A stretch of 64,000 nucleotides of DNA from Dactylonectria macrodidyma. Taxonomy: Eukaryota > Ascomycota > Sordariomycetes > Hypocreales > Nectriaceae. The stretch is from contig JAGMUV010000001.1 of NCBI GenBank assembly GCA_020744425.1, forward strand, positions 3,286,001 through 3,350,000, given 5' to 3'. The translations under genes and the position numbers were made by a program. How positions within the stretch are numbered: the stretch's first letter is position 1; the number at the start of each line of letters is the position of its first letter. Shown here in pieces: positions 41,941 through 53,876 of the stretch. Below the pieces are notes generated by a model. The model saw only the letters and a program-made list of their open reading frames with translations, searched no databases and was not told the origin of the DNA.

Positions 41941-43555
41941 GCCCTGAGATGTCGTGGCTCTAACTGGCTGGCTTGTCCTTGGTCAACTTCTCTAGGTTCG
42001 GCTGAGATAATTAGCGCCGGCCGTTTGTCTATTCTGCAGCTGACGAGCAGCGACGAATGACTTCCATCCCATCACCACCATAGTGGGTGAACAGCGACCG
42101 ACCCTGCGACCAGCCCTGCGACCACGTCTATTCATCTCTCACACTATCACAACTTGCAGCGTGTGAGTCAATCCCGAAACAGCAGTATTGATAACGGGTG
42201 GCAGCTGAGACTGGGCGCACTCGGAATTGTGACACGGTCGCCAGCTGCCTCCCTTTACCACGACGATCCACACTACCTAATTGAACCCCCTCCAAAGACT
42301 CTAACCGCTGGTCACCACCTCCTATGCGCGAACCCTGACGCTGACGCACTCGATGCCTGGTCCTAAGCTGCTGACTGGTCTAATCTGGCCTTTGACCCAC
42401 ATTTTCAAGGCCTGTGCGCAGCGCCAACGCACTCAGTAGCCTAATGCACTCAATAGCTAGCGAGCACAGTTCAGTCACTGGTCGAGCCTTAGCAGCCAGC
42501 AAGTGGCCGCAACTGTGACGGAGAATGCACCTTGCACCTTGCATCTCACTAAGCCCCGCGCATATATTAATATACCTGTGTTTATGTCGATCGCTAGCGT
42601 GGCATTCAGAGGAACTTGACTGTGTGTATATTGTGTGCGTGTGTACGGATTATTGTGCGTGTGTAGCCGGGAGGGATCCCGGCCGGGGTCACCTAATCAA
42701 GACAAAAGTGGGGGCCTGAGGCATCTACACCCATGGCCGATCTTGACCGCCTTCCTATTCGGGCAGCGCCCAGCAACGGCTCGGCGACTGTCAGGAGGCC
42801 AACGAAGCCATTGAAAGTCAAAAAGAGTTCTTGCGGGCCAAATGCAACACCGGTACCGGTCGAATCCCAGAGTTCCGGCCAGCATCTTAGCCTAGCTTTA
42901 CCTCAGTCCCAAAAGCCCAAGAATCCAGAGCCATCTACTTACAGAATATAGGAAAACCCTATCGACTTGACTCCTAAGCCATCAAAGCGCAAATAAGAGC
43001 GCAAGTCTGGCCCCGCCCTCCAATGCACTAATAAATCGTGAAGAACTATCATTTCCGTCCAAGTAACGGAGATGAGGCGTATTGAGGACGGGGCTATAGT
43101 GAGACATATGGAATAACCGGCGGAAAGATTGGGTTCGAAGTAATGGTTTTATGGTCGATATATATAGGAAATCAGGAGAGGAGTTATGCGAATCGGCGGT
43201 GGTATGCTAGCGCGGCTCTGGTCTGCCTATTGCGCTCAGGCACTGTGGAGAGTGCCGGAAGATTGACTACAAGGGATGGACCCTAAGAGTTGGGCATGAT
43301 GAGGTTCGCACATGATATGGGATAAGAGTTCGAGGAGGATAGATTGATCGGTTGTGGTGCGAGATGAGCCGAACTTAAGCCAGAGCGGCGTTTGCCTCGG
43401 GCCGCAATCGGAAGGTCACTTGATATGGATTTTCCCACATCTTAGCATTTTCCATAGACAAACGATTGCCCAGATCTATCGAAATATCCTCTAAAGACCC
43501 TAAACCCCTGTTTAGCACACCCTGTGTTGGCTGACACCGTGGCCAGATAGCAGTT
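41941..43555. other. Intergenic, no supported gene
   Basis: A plus ORF at 42733-42951 (MADLDRLPIRAAPSNGS...) is basic and low-complexity with no family. 42620-42670 is GT-rich. The last 100 bp form the promoter of the DJ-1-like gene. Confidence 0.45.
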
Positions 43556-44176
43556 ATGCATATCGCGATCCTCACCTTCAACGGCTACAACGAGCTCGAC
43601 TCGCTGATCGCGCTCGGCATTCTCAACCGGGTCTACCGGGATGACCTTCGGGTCTCCATCGCCTGTCCTACGCCCAAGGTCCGCTCTATGAACGGCGTCG
43701 TTATCGAGGCCATGGCCACGCTTCAGGACGCCTGCGCTGCCGACGCTGTCATCATAGGCAGCGGCGCCAAGACCCGTGAGGTCGTCGAGGACCCCGAGAT
43801 CATGACCGTGCTGCAGGGCCTCGACCCAAAACGCCAGCTCATTGCCGCCCAGTGCTCCGGCACTCTGGTGGCGGCCAAGCTCGGGCTGCTTAACGGCGTT
43901 CCGGCTTGCACCGACGACATCAGCAAGCCGTGGGTCGTTGCCGCCGGCGTCGACGTCGTCAACAAATCCTTCTGCGCCAGTGGAAACGTTGCCACTGCCG
44001 GGGGCTGCCTCGCCTCCCACTACCTGGCCACCTGGCTCATTCGCCGGCTGTTCAACTCCGAGGCCGCCGAGGCCGCCCTGCGCTACGTCGTCCCAGTAGG
44101 AGAGCAGGAGGAGTACATCGAAAGGGCCATGCGTAACACCCAGCAGGAAAAACCTTCTCCAACTGAAGAGATATGA
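43556..44176 (+). CDS. DJ-1/PfpI superfamily protein
   Basis: Single-exon, 206-aa protein with a class-I glutamine-amidotransferase-like fold. Glu13 in LTFNGYNELDSL and Cys100 in the elbow LIAAQCSGTLVAAKLGLL match the DJ-1/PfpI acid and nucleophile. VIIGSGAKTREV and FCASGNVATAGGCLASHYL are further family strands. Members include isocyanide hydratase-like enzymes, glyoxalases and AraC-type sensor domains; the QCSG elbow is closest to the fungal DJ-1/PfpI or isocyanide-hydratase-like group. Length is normal, GC content is higher than the surroundings, and the start is the first Met of the conserved strand. It lies about 700 bp upstream of the HET gene on the same strand. Confidence 0.88.
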   Translation: MHIAILTFNGYNELDSLIALGILNRVYRDDLRVSIACPTPKVRSMNGVVIEAMATLQDACAADAVIIGSGAKTREVVEDPEIMTVLQGLDPKRQLIAAQCSGTLVAAKLGLLNGVPACTDDISKPWVVAAGVDVVNKSFCASGNVATAGGCLASHYLATWLIRRLFNSEAAEAALRYVVPVGEQEEYIERAMRNTQQEKPSPTEEI

Positions 44177-44882
44177 GAAACCAATCGGATTAGACCTTAC
44201 TACTATAGTCACCGCTTTACATCTTGTGCAAGTTATGTAGTAGATTCACTTCCAAATTCTAGCTTGACTATTAGTCTATTACCCGTTGGCATTATGGGGC
44301 AAGCCGCCTACCAACCTCGTCCTGAGGTTGGGCCAAAAACCCTTGTCGGGGACTTTAATCATTATCTGTTGAATAGGCCAAAAGACCAAAAACGTAGCGC
44401 CACTTAAGTAACGGCATCTTCTGCTATCGCAGGCTAAATATCGTATCCTCAATTTAACAGATTCAGTCAACCCTAATTTCTTGATAAGATGCCTGCGCGC
44501 CTCCGGGCAGCTAAGCAACTCGCTTATTGAATGTCTATTTGAATCCTAAATTTTCCCTGGCTACATTTGAAGGTGTTTCTGTCCCTACTCTCTGAACTCG
44601 TGGCTCGGCCAATAATATAAGTCTTGCATTGCCTTGTATTTTCTCTTGTCTAGCAGAATATTCTGCAAGGGTATATGATATAGACTCGGATATTACTCCC
44701 CCGTTCCAGGCGTCTTCCCGGGACCAGGCCCGATTCGCTATACTAGATGGGGGCTGATCGACTTCGCCAATTTCTTACGTCCGGCTCAGCCTCAATCCCC
44801 CGCTTCGAAGGGCTCGCTCGTGCAATGAACATTATGTTGGCATCGTTTCATGGTGAAGCGCGTACAACCCGATCAGATTAAG
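44177..44882. other. Intergenic, promoter of the HET gene
   Basis: AT-rich, with no gene motif. The end holds a CT-rich stretch before 44883. An in-frame upstream Met at 44850 would add 11 residues to the HET protein. Confidence 0.45.
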
Positions 44883-46982
44883 ATGGCATCACCGACAGAA
44901 TATTACCAGCATCAGCCACTTCCCACACACCGATACATCCGGGTCCTGCGACTTCAACCTAACCCATCCCGAGACGCGGAACTACGATGTAGCCTTGTAC
45001 CGGTCTCCCTTGATGAATCGCCCAAATACTGGGCTTTGTCGTATACATGGGATGCGCAAGCCCCTTCTCATCCTATCATATGCCAAAAAGGCGGCTCAAT
45101 AGCCAAACTCGACATCACCCCGAACTGTGCAGCTGCGCTTCGCCAACTCCGCGACACTACCGAGGAACGGACGTTGTGGGTTGATGGCATATGCATCAAT
45201 CAAGCTTCACTACAGGAGCGAAGTGGTCAAGTCGCCTTGATGGGCGAGATCTACCTAGCCGCAGAGCAAGTGGTGGTTTGGCTGGGTGAGAGTGATCCTG
45301 CGTCGAAGCAAGCCATCGATCTCCTCAAACGAATCGGTGATCTCAATATTGTCCACTCTATTACCCAAGATGCGTCGAAGGATCCTATAGATCTTGAGGC
45401 AAGGAGGCGGGCACGAGAGCAGGTTCACGCCAACGCACGGGAGCTCACTAAGGGTACGAATCTTACAGCATTACCTCAACGAGCATGTAGACACGGGCTA
45501 ACATGAGCCTCGGACGCGAAATCAGATACAGAGGACAAAATTAGTCCGCTCTTCCGCCGCAATTGGTTTCACAGAATGTGGACTGTCCAAGAAGTGGTCC
45601 TCCCAACGGGTCCCAAAGTCGAGGTCTACTGCGGCGACTCGTCCATCGACTGGCTGACGCTCTGGCTTGCAACGGACGTTCTGAGCTCTATCAAGTACAA
45701 GTTAGGAGACTGGGAGCCGGCCATAAGGCTGCAGCGTTACCTGTCACAGATGATGACCCGGCATCGCGAACCTGAACTCAAGCGGATGATGAACAGTATC
45801 CCTGGGCTGGAGCTCGACCTGACGATATCCTTATTGCTGATCTTCTGTAGACCCAAACTCGCTACTGATCCGAAGGACAAGGTGTACGCTTTGTACGGTC
45901 TTCTCAACTATTTCGGCGTCGAGCTATCTAAACCGGATTACGAAAAGCCACTGGCTGAGATCTATGCCGAGATTACGGCGGCGTCCATCAAGCACGACAA
46001 GAATCTGTTTGCGTTAAACTACGTCGCATCAGACTCCCGACGCTCAGGCCTACCTTCGTGGGTGCCGGACTGGTCTGACATCGGGTGGGAGCAAGGCGAT
46101 CCGAGAGGCCCAGTGACAAGAGGCCGGTTCGCGGCATCAGGAAGCGCTGAGCCAAGATGGAAGTTCACATCCAATCCTCAAGAGTTGATTGTATACGGCA
46201 AGGTGGTAGGCACGGTCATCTACCGAGCAGACTCCTTCGTTCTGACGCCGTTACCAAGTATACCCGAGCTCACGCAAAGAGATGCCACTGGGCGCATCAT
46301 TGTCTCGGAGAGTCTGCGAAACACCTACAATATCTATAAGATAATGAAGGAGTGGGTGGGAGTAGCATACAGGGCAGGGTCGTACCCAACGGGCGAGAAC
46401 CTCGACAACGCCTTGAAGACAACCTTGCTCAACGACTATCCTTCCAACAACGCCGACCCAAGAGCCAATGGGTTCCACGAATGGCTGGCCTCGATGCGCG
46501 CAACAGAGGCAGAACTAACCGTCAAGGCAGCACCCCTAGCCATGCTGCTGGGCGCTACGCCGGTGCCACAGGTCGGCCTCCGAACAGTCGTCGGTGCCCT
46601 CTTCAGACCGAGCAGATACCTGGCAAAGCGCGAGCAGAGACGGCAACAAGTGGAGAACGACGTACCGATTGAGCTACGTACAATGCTAGCCATGACGGTC
46701 AATCGCGGCTGGGGATATCACTCCCTTGCGCAGCTGGTCTCAGCTAGGAAGTCCTTTTTTCGCACTGACGGTGGCTATTTTGGGACGGCGCCGGACATGT
46801 TCCCTGATTCCTTGCAGAGTGGCGATGTGGTTGCTCTCGTAGCAGGTCTAGCAATGCCAGTCGTGCTAAGAAAGGTGGAAAGCGGCTTTCACTTGGTGTC
46901 TCATTGTTATGTTCACGGAATGATGTACGGGGACGTTTGGGAAAGGGTTGAAGGACAAATTGATGAGTTGACGCTGATCTGA
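44883..46982 (+). CDS. HET-domain protein (heterokaryon incompatibility)
   Basis: 675 aa from exons 44883-45453 and 45526-46982; a 72-bp intron (GTACGA donor, GCTAAC branch, ATCAG acceptor) joins ELTK to DTEDK in phase. The HET domain spans about residues 40-250: YWALSYTWD, then LWVDGICINQASLQERSGQV, then MGEIYLAAEQVVVWLGES, and RRNWFHRMWTVQEVVLPTG, in the canonical order. The C-terminal half has DPKDKVYALYGLL, then YAEITAASIKHDKN, LPSWVPDWSD and RGWGYHSLAQLVSARKSFF, as in long fungal HET proteins. HET proteins trigger cell death on non-self recognition between strains. No partner domain (NACHT, WD40) is fused. Intact, while a fragment of it at 41748-41940 is nonsense-mutated. Confidence 0.92.
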
Positions 46983-47153
46983 ATAGTTAAGGTGAGAAGC
47001 TGTTCTGCTAGTCATGCGGTATTTATAGTGGATCGAGGTCCTTTCGATTTTAATTTGGGGTCATAATTCTGGCATAACATTCGTGGTTTTTTGGCCGTTT
47101 TCGGCTCCTTATGAGTTGGTCCTGGAAGATGGATCCAAATCCTATTTCTAGAC

Positions 47154-47622
47154 TCAATCGATCTCAGTAACCGCATGCCTCCAGTCCGGCGTCCGGCCGT
47201 CATCATCCCTCGAATCTATCTCCACCCTTCCTAAGTCCGGCAGAGGCTTGATGATTGACTCGTGCCCCTCCGCTGCGGCGTATGATAGCGGTGTCCGGCC
47301 ATCTTTGCCCCTCCAGTCTCTATCAACCCCATCGATAGCCAGCAAAATTCTCGTCACCTCTTCATGCCCATTTTTCGTTAATAGTCCCAGTGCTTCGCCT
47401 ATCCCTTCACACTTCGCGTCTATTGCTCTCTTGACCTTCACCCTTGGCTATGTACGGCAGCCCATCGAAGTGCCGAGCTTCCGAACTATTGCCCTCTGGT
47501 AGTATAAAGTGATCTAAGCCAGAGAAGAGCCTGCAGTTAGTTCGAGCAAGTGCTTTAACATCTCTTTCTGACTTAAGCTGAGCGGCAATACTTAAAAGAA
47601 GCTCCTTTGCTAGACGTAGCAT
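47154..47622 (-). pseudogene. F-box-like/ankyrin gene, frameshifted
   Basis: The first frame begins MLRLAKELLLSIAAQLKSER and continues DVKALARTNCRLFSGLDHFI, the F-box-like N-terminus typical of fungal ankyrin proteins. Around 47410-47440 the frame must shift to reach GEALGLLTKNGHEEVTRILL, GRTPLSYAAAEGHESIIKPL and RVEIDSRDDDGRTP, which are ankyrin repeats. The array stops after about two and a half repeats. One frameshift plus truncation make it a dead, short copy. Confidence 0.65.
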
Positions 47623-47679
47623 TTTGTCAAAAGGAATGAATATGAAATTGGACCATGATCAGGGTTCGGCGGAAGAAAA

Positions 47680-48215
47680 AATTTCCCTCATTCGTAAATC
47701 TTACTTATCACATTTCCTTCATCAAACTGCTAGCGAGTTTCTCTTCGCAGATTTGGCATCGCCTATAACTATTCCGTTAGAGCTATTCTAGCATCACGCC
47801 ATCACTACCCACCACGCACACGCCGTTCTTGCGGAGCTATGTATGCACTATCTGAACTTCTTTAACTCCGACCTTAGCCTTTAATAGATATAAATATGGT
47901 AACCGGCCACTCCGTCAATAGCCACGCCCTCTTAGATTACTCGGCTAAAACTTGGGATACTTACTTCTACGAGGCCGATATCATTAATAACGCTGCTATT
48001 ATACCTTCCGCTCTGAGAATTTGTGACCCGGATTCGAAGTGCTATGCGGCATGGTTTAGAATCTATTGGAACACTATATATATGCTGGCTTCCAAGTTTA
48101 CGGGTCTTATGGTAGCGTCGCATTTTGGACATAGTGCCGTTGTCAAGCTACTTCTCTAACAGGGCGCCAAGGTCGACTTAAAGGATAAGGATGATGGTCG
48201 GACGCCGCTACGGCG
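47680..48215 (+). pseudogene. NACHT-ankyrin (NLR) gene remnant
   Basis: Plus-strand pieces follow the order seen at the NACHT-to-ankyrin junction of fungal NLRs: FLHQTASEFLFADL (compare HxTxxEFL), VLAELCMHYLNFF, then LLDYSAKTWDTYFYEAD, then FTGLMVASHFGHSAVVKLLL and, after a TAA at 48157-48159, QGAKVDLKDKDDGRTPLRR. Stops at about 47791 and 47882-47887 break the frame. Nothing of the NACHT ATPase itself is recognisable upstream, so only the linker and first repeats survive. Confidence 0.6.
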
Positions 48216-48224
48216 GTAGCCTAG

Positions 48225-48570
48225 ATCGTAGGTCGAGCCCAGCAGCAGCTAGGTCAGCAGGCCAAGGCCTGGGACTGCAAGAAGAAGAGAGGGTTTTCTG
48301 GGCAGCTTGCACCTGCAAGCTGCAGTGGTCGGTCGGTCGGGCTCGCGAAGGCCGGTTAGGCAGCCGAAGCCGCTGACGAAGGTCAGGGCAGGCAAAGCTG
48401 CGGAGGGAGGTCGATGTAGCTGGAACAGGAGGTCAAGGCCGCGAGATCTGCAGAGGCTGGTCGAGGCAGTCAGAGCTACGGGAGGGTTAAGAGCCACCTG
48501 GGCTCTGGGCCCAGGAGGTCGCCTGGGCAGCTTGTTGCAGCAGATCTGCGCACGCATGCAGAGCTCCCAC
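48225..48570 (+). repeat. GC-rich dispersed repeat, copy 2
   Basis: Shares GGTCGAGGCAGTCAGAGCTA, AGAGCCACC and CTGGGCAGCTTGTTGCAGCAG with 31360-31580. It follows directly after the NACHT-ankyrin remnant. Sharp GC contrast with the AT-rich DNA that begins near 48600. Confidence 0.7.
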
Positions 48571-49688
48571 TAGAACCGCGCCCAGGCGCCGCAATAGCGT
48601 TTTTATGGGTCAAGGCATCATCCATTAGACAGAGCTATCAACGCGTTCGGCGCGTTCAACGTAGCCTATTATACTTACATCTCTTTTTTAGTAGCAGTTT
48701 ATGAATTAACGTTATTCCCTTTTTCTTAATGTGACCAGTCATTATAAGTACCTCGCAGTCGCTATTTATAACTTCTGTTTCTCTAATTCTTACTAAAGCT
48801 ATTTCTTTTCCTAACGATTATCTTCCTCCAGAAGCTAAATACTAATCTTGCAATCAGTTAGTTATAGCAATTAATACCTAGGCTATCACATAAGGCTACG
48901 CATTTATTATACGACAGTTAAGCACAAAAACTAGCAGCTACAAAATCGTTACTTATATATATACTAAATCTTAAAAGCCCAAGGCTTCCGTTAAAAAGGG
49001 AACTAAGCGCAAGACAATAACTTAAGGCACTAGCTACTTATTCTCAATCTTAGCTAAGGAATTACTTAATAAAACCACAGTCTTTACACCACCGGCCAGA
49101 TAAACAATTCTCAAAGCATAATCATCCTCCAAGTCACCATCCATCAGCTCATCCAGTGCATCGCCAATGGGATGCCTCCAGCAAAGTTGCTAATGCGGGC
49201 GATCTCCGGAGGAGGTAACATGAACTTCCCGCCTCGGACCTGTGGAGCAAATCACTCGTGCAAGTATAGGCTTATGACAGTCAAAGGGATAGCGGATCCT
49301 CAGCAGCGAGGTTGAGGTACACTATGGCCCACGTCCCGTCGCTCAGCTTGCGGACGGCAGTGCGGTGACTGAGTCTGGCGCACACAGGGTGTGGCTCGGG
49401 AATCGGGAGGTACACTGGGGCAGATCCAGAGCCGTTCGCTCACCACTCAATTCCCCTCACAAGATCATCGGAGCCATGCCACTTCGACCTATGAATCGTC
49501 TAACCTTGGAACCCGAAACGTCCCATTGAATCCCACGTTGTCGAAAAATTCGGCCCATCAACTCCGCCGTATCCACGGTCGTTAAGCTTATCCAGACCAA
49601 TATCAGGGCTCATGGTCCGACTAAACGAGTTTATGCCCGGTTGAATAAAGCATTTGCTTCAAGGAACCGATCATTTTGGAAAGCGAAA
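48571..49688. other. Intergenic, AT-rich then mixed
   Basis: 48600-49080 is AT-rich without open frames, as in RIP-degraded DNA. 49080-49690 is GC-balanced and coding-like on the minus strand (for example RISNFAGGIPLAMHW), but I cannot assign a family or a clean exon set. Confidence 0.4.
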
Positions 49689-50052
49689 TTAAGCATACTT
49701 ACAGCATCGAGCCTCCCAGCTCTTGATAGGGTCCCTCAGATTCGTGGCTTTACTCTGCCCCGCGGACGCCCCTTGGGAGCTCTGTCCGCCTCGAATCCGT
49801 TCGTAGTGGTTTTTGATGCTTGGCTTGAAACCGCGGAGTCTGCCTGCTGTGGATACATATGTGTGGGTAAGCGAAAAGCCTGGGGTTCCCAAAGGACAGA
49901 GGTTGACTCCCAGCCCCTGGAAATATAAAGGGCAAACATACCCAAATTGGGCGTTGTGGATGTGTTTGAGGAGGCTTCGGGGGGATTCACTAGCGTGATT
50001 TCGGATACAGCATCGGACGTCACAGGTTCTGACGCCATAGTGGGTGTGGGGA
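49689..50052 (-). CDS. Possible small gene with basic GRPRGR motif
   Basis: The minus frame from a Met near 50040 (MASEPVTSDAVSEITLVNPP) stays open to 49736 and ends APKGRPRGRVKPRI, close to an AT-hook core. A GTATGT donor near 49946 and a CACAG acceptor near 49860 would instead splice to the frame GRLRGFKPSIKNHYERIRGG ending at 49689. The two models cannot be separated here and no family is recognised, so this is a weak call. Confidence 0.25.
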
Positions 50053-50137
50053 TGACCTTTCTTTTGGATTGATGAATACTAATTGTAAGTTGCTGGTGCT
50101 GAAAGCAGGGTACACTGGATTTTGAGAAGATGACCAA

Positions 50138-51098
50138 GTTGCAATCACGACAGATAGAGCTGGCGCCTCAGCACGGCGCTTCAGCTGCTATTATATGCTT
50201 CAAACATCTCCCCAGTCATACAGCACCCACCCAAAGTCGGGTTAGTATCGAGGTTTGTGCCACCACCCAATTACTAGTACTATTCACGGACTTCAGTGGG
50301 AGCATTCGCCTCCTAGCCAAAGGTTTTCCCACGTGAATCAATTGGTGTGAGGGTGATTGGCGCAAGATCAAAAGTTTCTTGGTTTAGTGGAGCTCTTCTG
50401 TGCACACGACCTTCTCACAAAGAGGCGCGGCTGGCGCTAGCGCAGGTTGATAGCCAATCAGCGGTTCAATTGCTTCGCGACCACTCGGGGTAGGCTCCTT
50501 TCGGTGAACCAGACAAGCTGTCGTAACCTGCTGGCAACACGGCCGAGGCAGTGTTAAGGCAAGGGATCGAAAGACTAACTAAGGTAGGAGTAAGAGCGGG
50601 GCGAAGCTAAGTGAGTGATGGGCGGGGGTGCTTAGGGCTGGGTCGCGGCCTCGAATCGCGCAGAAGGGCAGAAATGCAGAGGCTGTGCATACATGTCAGG
50701 TTAGGACGCGGTGGGGAGGGTTCTTAAAGAGAAGGACGCGGCGTGAACCAGGCTGGCTACTACTGTTACCATTTGGTCGATACAATTTAATGTTTCGAAA
50801 TATTAAACTGAGCTAAGTGCTGCCGGGAATTTCTTTCAGCAGACGTGGGTGCCTTAATGCTGTCGTCCTTGCAGCCGAGGTACATGATAGCACCACCATT
50901 CAGGATGGTCGTTCAGCTATCTAATGCTAGGACAACGTCATAACGCCTGTGGAGTGGTAAGGTCCGCGCTTCGCTGGCTAATAAGCTGGTCCTTCATTTT
51001 GACAAGATTCAAATTGCTATTTACATACCCCTCCAGGCCTCTTGTAAAAACAAAACCGGCATGAAACTCATATATACATGTCTACTTCCTGTCGTTGC
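50138..51098. other. Intergenic, no supported gene
   Basis: Several short ORFs without motifs. The right end is the 3' flank of the Tubby/LURP-like gene. Confidence 0.5.
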
Positions 51099-51839
51099 CT
51101 AAATCAACTGCTCCTTCTTGAAGTGCAGAATCACAAACAATTCCAAAATCACACTCAACTCAAAATCCATGCCCCCTCCCCTCCTGATCTCCACCAAATT
51201 GTCCCCTCCGTCAGCAGTCTTCCTCGCCATCGTCGCAAACACATACTCCGAGCCCCTCTGATCATGCATGAACATTGACGCCGGCACCAGCGGAAGTGGG
51301 CCATCCCACCACAGCTGATAAAATGGCTCCGAAAGGCTGCCTGTCCGCCACGAGAACTCGTGAGGTGTCGCCGCTCGACCAGGCACCGTGATGATCGGTA
51401 TCGCGCTCTGATAACCCTCGATGGAAAATATGCCCGTGCGAGTTAGGGGACGCCATAGCGCGTCAGGCTGGGTGGGAGAGGAAGTGCATATTGTGGCTGA
51501 AGGCTCGCTTTTGCTTTTGGGGTTGGCTGATAGGCGTGCGGCAGCGATGGCGGGAAGTGTGCTGTCGGATGCGGGGAAGATTTGAATATTACCGATTTTT
51601 GTGGACGAGGAGACGAGTTCGATGCGATATAGAGGTGTAGGGTCGACTGTGTGAGAGAGGTGGTAGCTTGTGGCGGAATCACGGACGATGGTGAGGTAGT
51701 CGACTTGGAAGTCCCGGATCGAACATGTTTGTACGGTGCCGGCGATGCGGCTGGCGGTGGTGGGGGCACTAGGCGCCGATGTTTCTTTGGAAGGATGCTT
51801 TTCCGAGTAGGGAGGTAAGTTGGCAGTATTAGACGACAT
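51099..51839 (-). CDS. Tubby C-like/LURP-one-like fungal protein
   Basis: Single-exon gene of 246 aa. A Ser/Thr/Pro-rich N-terminus (to about residue 45) precedes a beta-rich domain: YHLSHTVDPTPLYRIELVSS, KIGNIQIFPASD, then WRPLTRTGIF and FSWRTGSLSEPFYQLWWDGP. It closes with GSEYVFATMARKTADGGDNL, then VEIRRGGGMDFELSVILELF, the hydrophobic central helix expected of the Tubby/LURP barrel. Fungal homologues are small uncharacterised proteins, and the fold call is from pattern only. The start at MSSNTANLPPYSEKHPSKE resembles family N-termini. Function unknown. Confidence 0.7.
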   Translation of the reverse strand: MSSNTANLPPYSEKHPSKETSAPSAPTTASRIAGTVQTCSIRDFQVDYLTIVRDSATSYHLSHTVDPTPLYRIELVSSSTKIGNIQIFPASDSTLPAIAAARLSANPKSKSEPSATICTSSPTQPDALWRPLTRTGIFSIEGYQSAIPIITVPGRAATPHEFSWRTGSLSEPFYQLWWDGPLPLVPASMFMHDQRGSEYVFATMARKTADGGDNLVEIRRGGGMDFELSVILELFVILHFKKEQLI

Positions 51840-52445
51840 TTTGAGTCGTGAGAAGATTGATGATAGTGGTTCGTGGGCTATAGAGTTTGTCGAAGAGGGT
51901 ATGAGTAGTAGAGTTTGTTGGAGAGAGTATCAGCTTCTCTGAGTGCTTTATAGCGTCGGTGAGCAGGCTACAGGTATGAATCATTACGGTGCCTGAGGAA
52001 CGTAGAGGGACGAAGGTTCTTCCTTCGCGTCCTCTCTCAGACCCCAAAACGGCAAACACTCGGTTCACTTGACGATCTGATCCTTTCCTTCTAAGCCACA
52101 ATCGATGAGTCGATGATCCACATTCGAAGAGCCACAAAAGCTCAGGGAAAAATGACGTTATATGCGGAGATAATAGCGACTGCGACCTTCTTGGACCGGT
52201 TGCTAGCAAGGCCGACTGCAACGTTCCTTGCGCTGGGGATCCCGAGGCATGGTGTGGCGGAGAGACTGCTGGGAACGCGTACCGCGCATGGCCGTGATGC
52301 CCTTTGCAGGCGGTCGACCTTTGTATTTATTTCCACCGTCACTGGGATACCTTTAATAGAAGAAGAACGACTACGGCGCCGAGCTTGCATTGGCTGGCAG
52401 CTTTATGATTCATCCTGCCTGCCTGCCTTGAGACTTAGACCTAGA
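51840..52445. other. Intergenic, no supported gene
   Basis: Promoter of the Tubby/LURP-like gene (CT/GA-rich) and the 3' flank of the next gene. ORFs here overlap on both strands without motifs. Confidence 0.5.
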
Positions 52446-53876
52446 TTAGATATAAGACTCGTGATGCCAGTTTTCCATCTGTTTCGAGTAGCAGATCCAC
52501 AACTTTTCGTAATGAGTTTGTGCCTTGAGCCACATGTCCTTAAGACTGACTTCGCCCTCAGAACGCGCGCCATAGAACCACGCATCCAGGCTGTAGAGTG
52601 GCACCCTAACACGGCCTCGGTACTCCTCTCCATTCGATATAGTAACGTCTGTTAAGGAGGGCTCCCAGTCAGCATCATATGCCCAAACCCAAAAGGTATC
52701 TACAGCACGTCCGGTATATTTCCAAAGGTCCGCGGGGATGCATTGGTCGTCAATCATAATGAATGTGTTCCGCAAGATGCCCGGATATGAGAGCGACTCT
52801 CTGTACTCTTTGAAGTGTCTGTAAAACGATGAGCAGGATATCAATCCGGCAATAGCAGGTAGTAGGAGGCCAGGGCGAGCGTCTTACCGTCTTAGAGCAT
52901 CGTCTTTTAGTAAGTCTTCGTCAATAGGCCCAGCGGCCCAGTCAGTAGTCCACAGGCGCTTCATATTACGTTCGTTCCCTCCAGTATGAATAGAACTCAA
53001 TAGTGTGTACTCATGGTCGCGTTCTCCATTGATAGCCACTGGCATCCGGTCTGTACACTGTTTGATTTCGCTCCATACGTCTTCCCAATCGTGGCCAAGT
53101 TCCTTCTCAGCCACTCTGTTTTTATAGAAGACGAAGCCCCAGGGTTGCTGAGCATTAACAATCTTCTGGATCCAAGCGGGAGGCGGGGGAGCAATCTGTT
53201 TCCAGATTGCCTTAATGGCGCCACCTTGGTCTCTCTCCATCTGCGCAAGCTCGTCAGGTGATAGACGCTCGAGATAGGGGATGATGAGTTTGGCATTCCT
53301 CCGCGCCGTCTTTTCGTCTTCGGTGCGGACAATCTCCCTGGCGCGCTCTGTCGGCGTCTGGAGCTCCTCCTCTCGCAGCTGTACGTCGTATGCGTCCTGC
53401 AAGCTCTCCCCCTCCTCGAGGCAGCGCGCGTCGCAGATGATCAGCTTGAAGACATCCAAGATGGGGACCATGCCGCCGTCGTCCGGAACTGCGGCTGCTG
53501 ACATCAGGTGGCTGCAGCTTCCGTAGGCGCTGTTGCTGATGCGCTTGATAAAGACTTCCTCATCAAAGGCGTAAGCCGCTCGGCCGAGCACCATCCTCCG
53601 TGCCCCTGGCTGTTGAAGGACCTCGCTAGGGTCATTGGACAGTGTTATGGCCACAAGGTCACGTCCTGCGATGAACTCGCCGCGTCTCTGGATACTCTTC
53701 TCCCTATGTTTTTGGTGTAGGAAGATAACCCTTTCCTCCGACGGGGCGGGGTACCTTTTCGACATTATTGCTGTAGAGTCGATGTGCACGGTGCTGATAG
53801 ATGCATTGAGGCCGTGGATGTAACGTAAGGTTAGTGCAGAGGATGGAGGAGCTAGGTTTTGAATTATAGCTTCCAC
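52446..53876 (-). CDS. Conserved fungal protein of unknown function
   Basis: 453 aa from exons 53876-52888 and 52818-52446; the 69-bp intron joins ALRR to HFKEYRESL in phase. The protein belongs to a large fungal family recognisable by PSEVLQQPGARRMVLGRAAY, then CDARCLEEGESL, PWGFVFYKNRVAEKELGHDW, HFKEYRESL, DADWEP, YRGRVRVPLYSLDAWFYGAR, and LKDMWLKAQTHYEKLWICY. No catalytic motif is visible, and there are no membrane helices. The start at 53876 keeps the conserved LRYIHGLNASISTVHIDS block; Met38 (53765, MSKRYPAPSEE) is the alternative. Members are common in variable genome regions. Function unknown. Confidence 0.75.

Noticed and set aside
43442..44212. 256-aa minus-strand ORF
   Set aside because: Antisense shadow of the GC-rich DJ-1/PfpI gene; the plus frame carries the conserved motifs.
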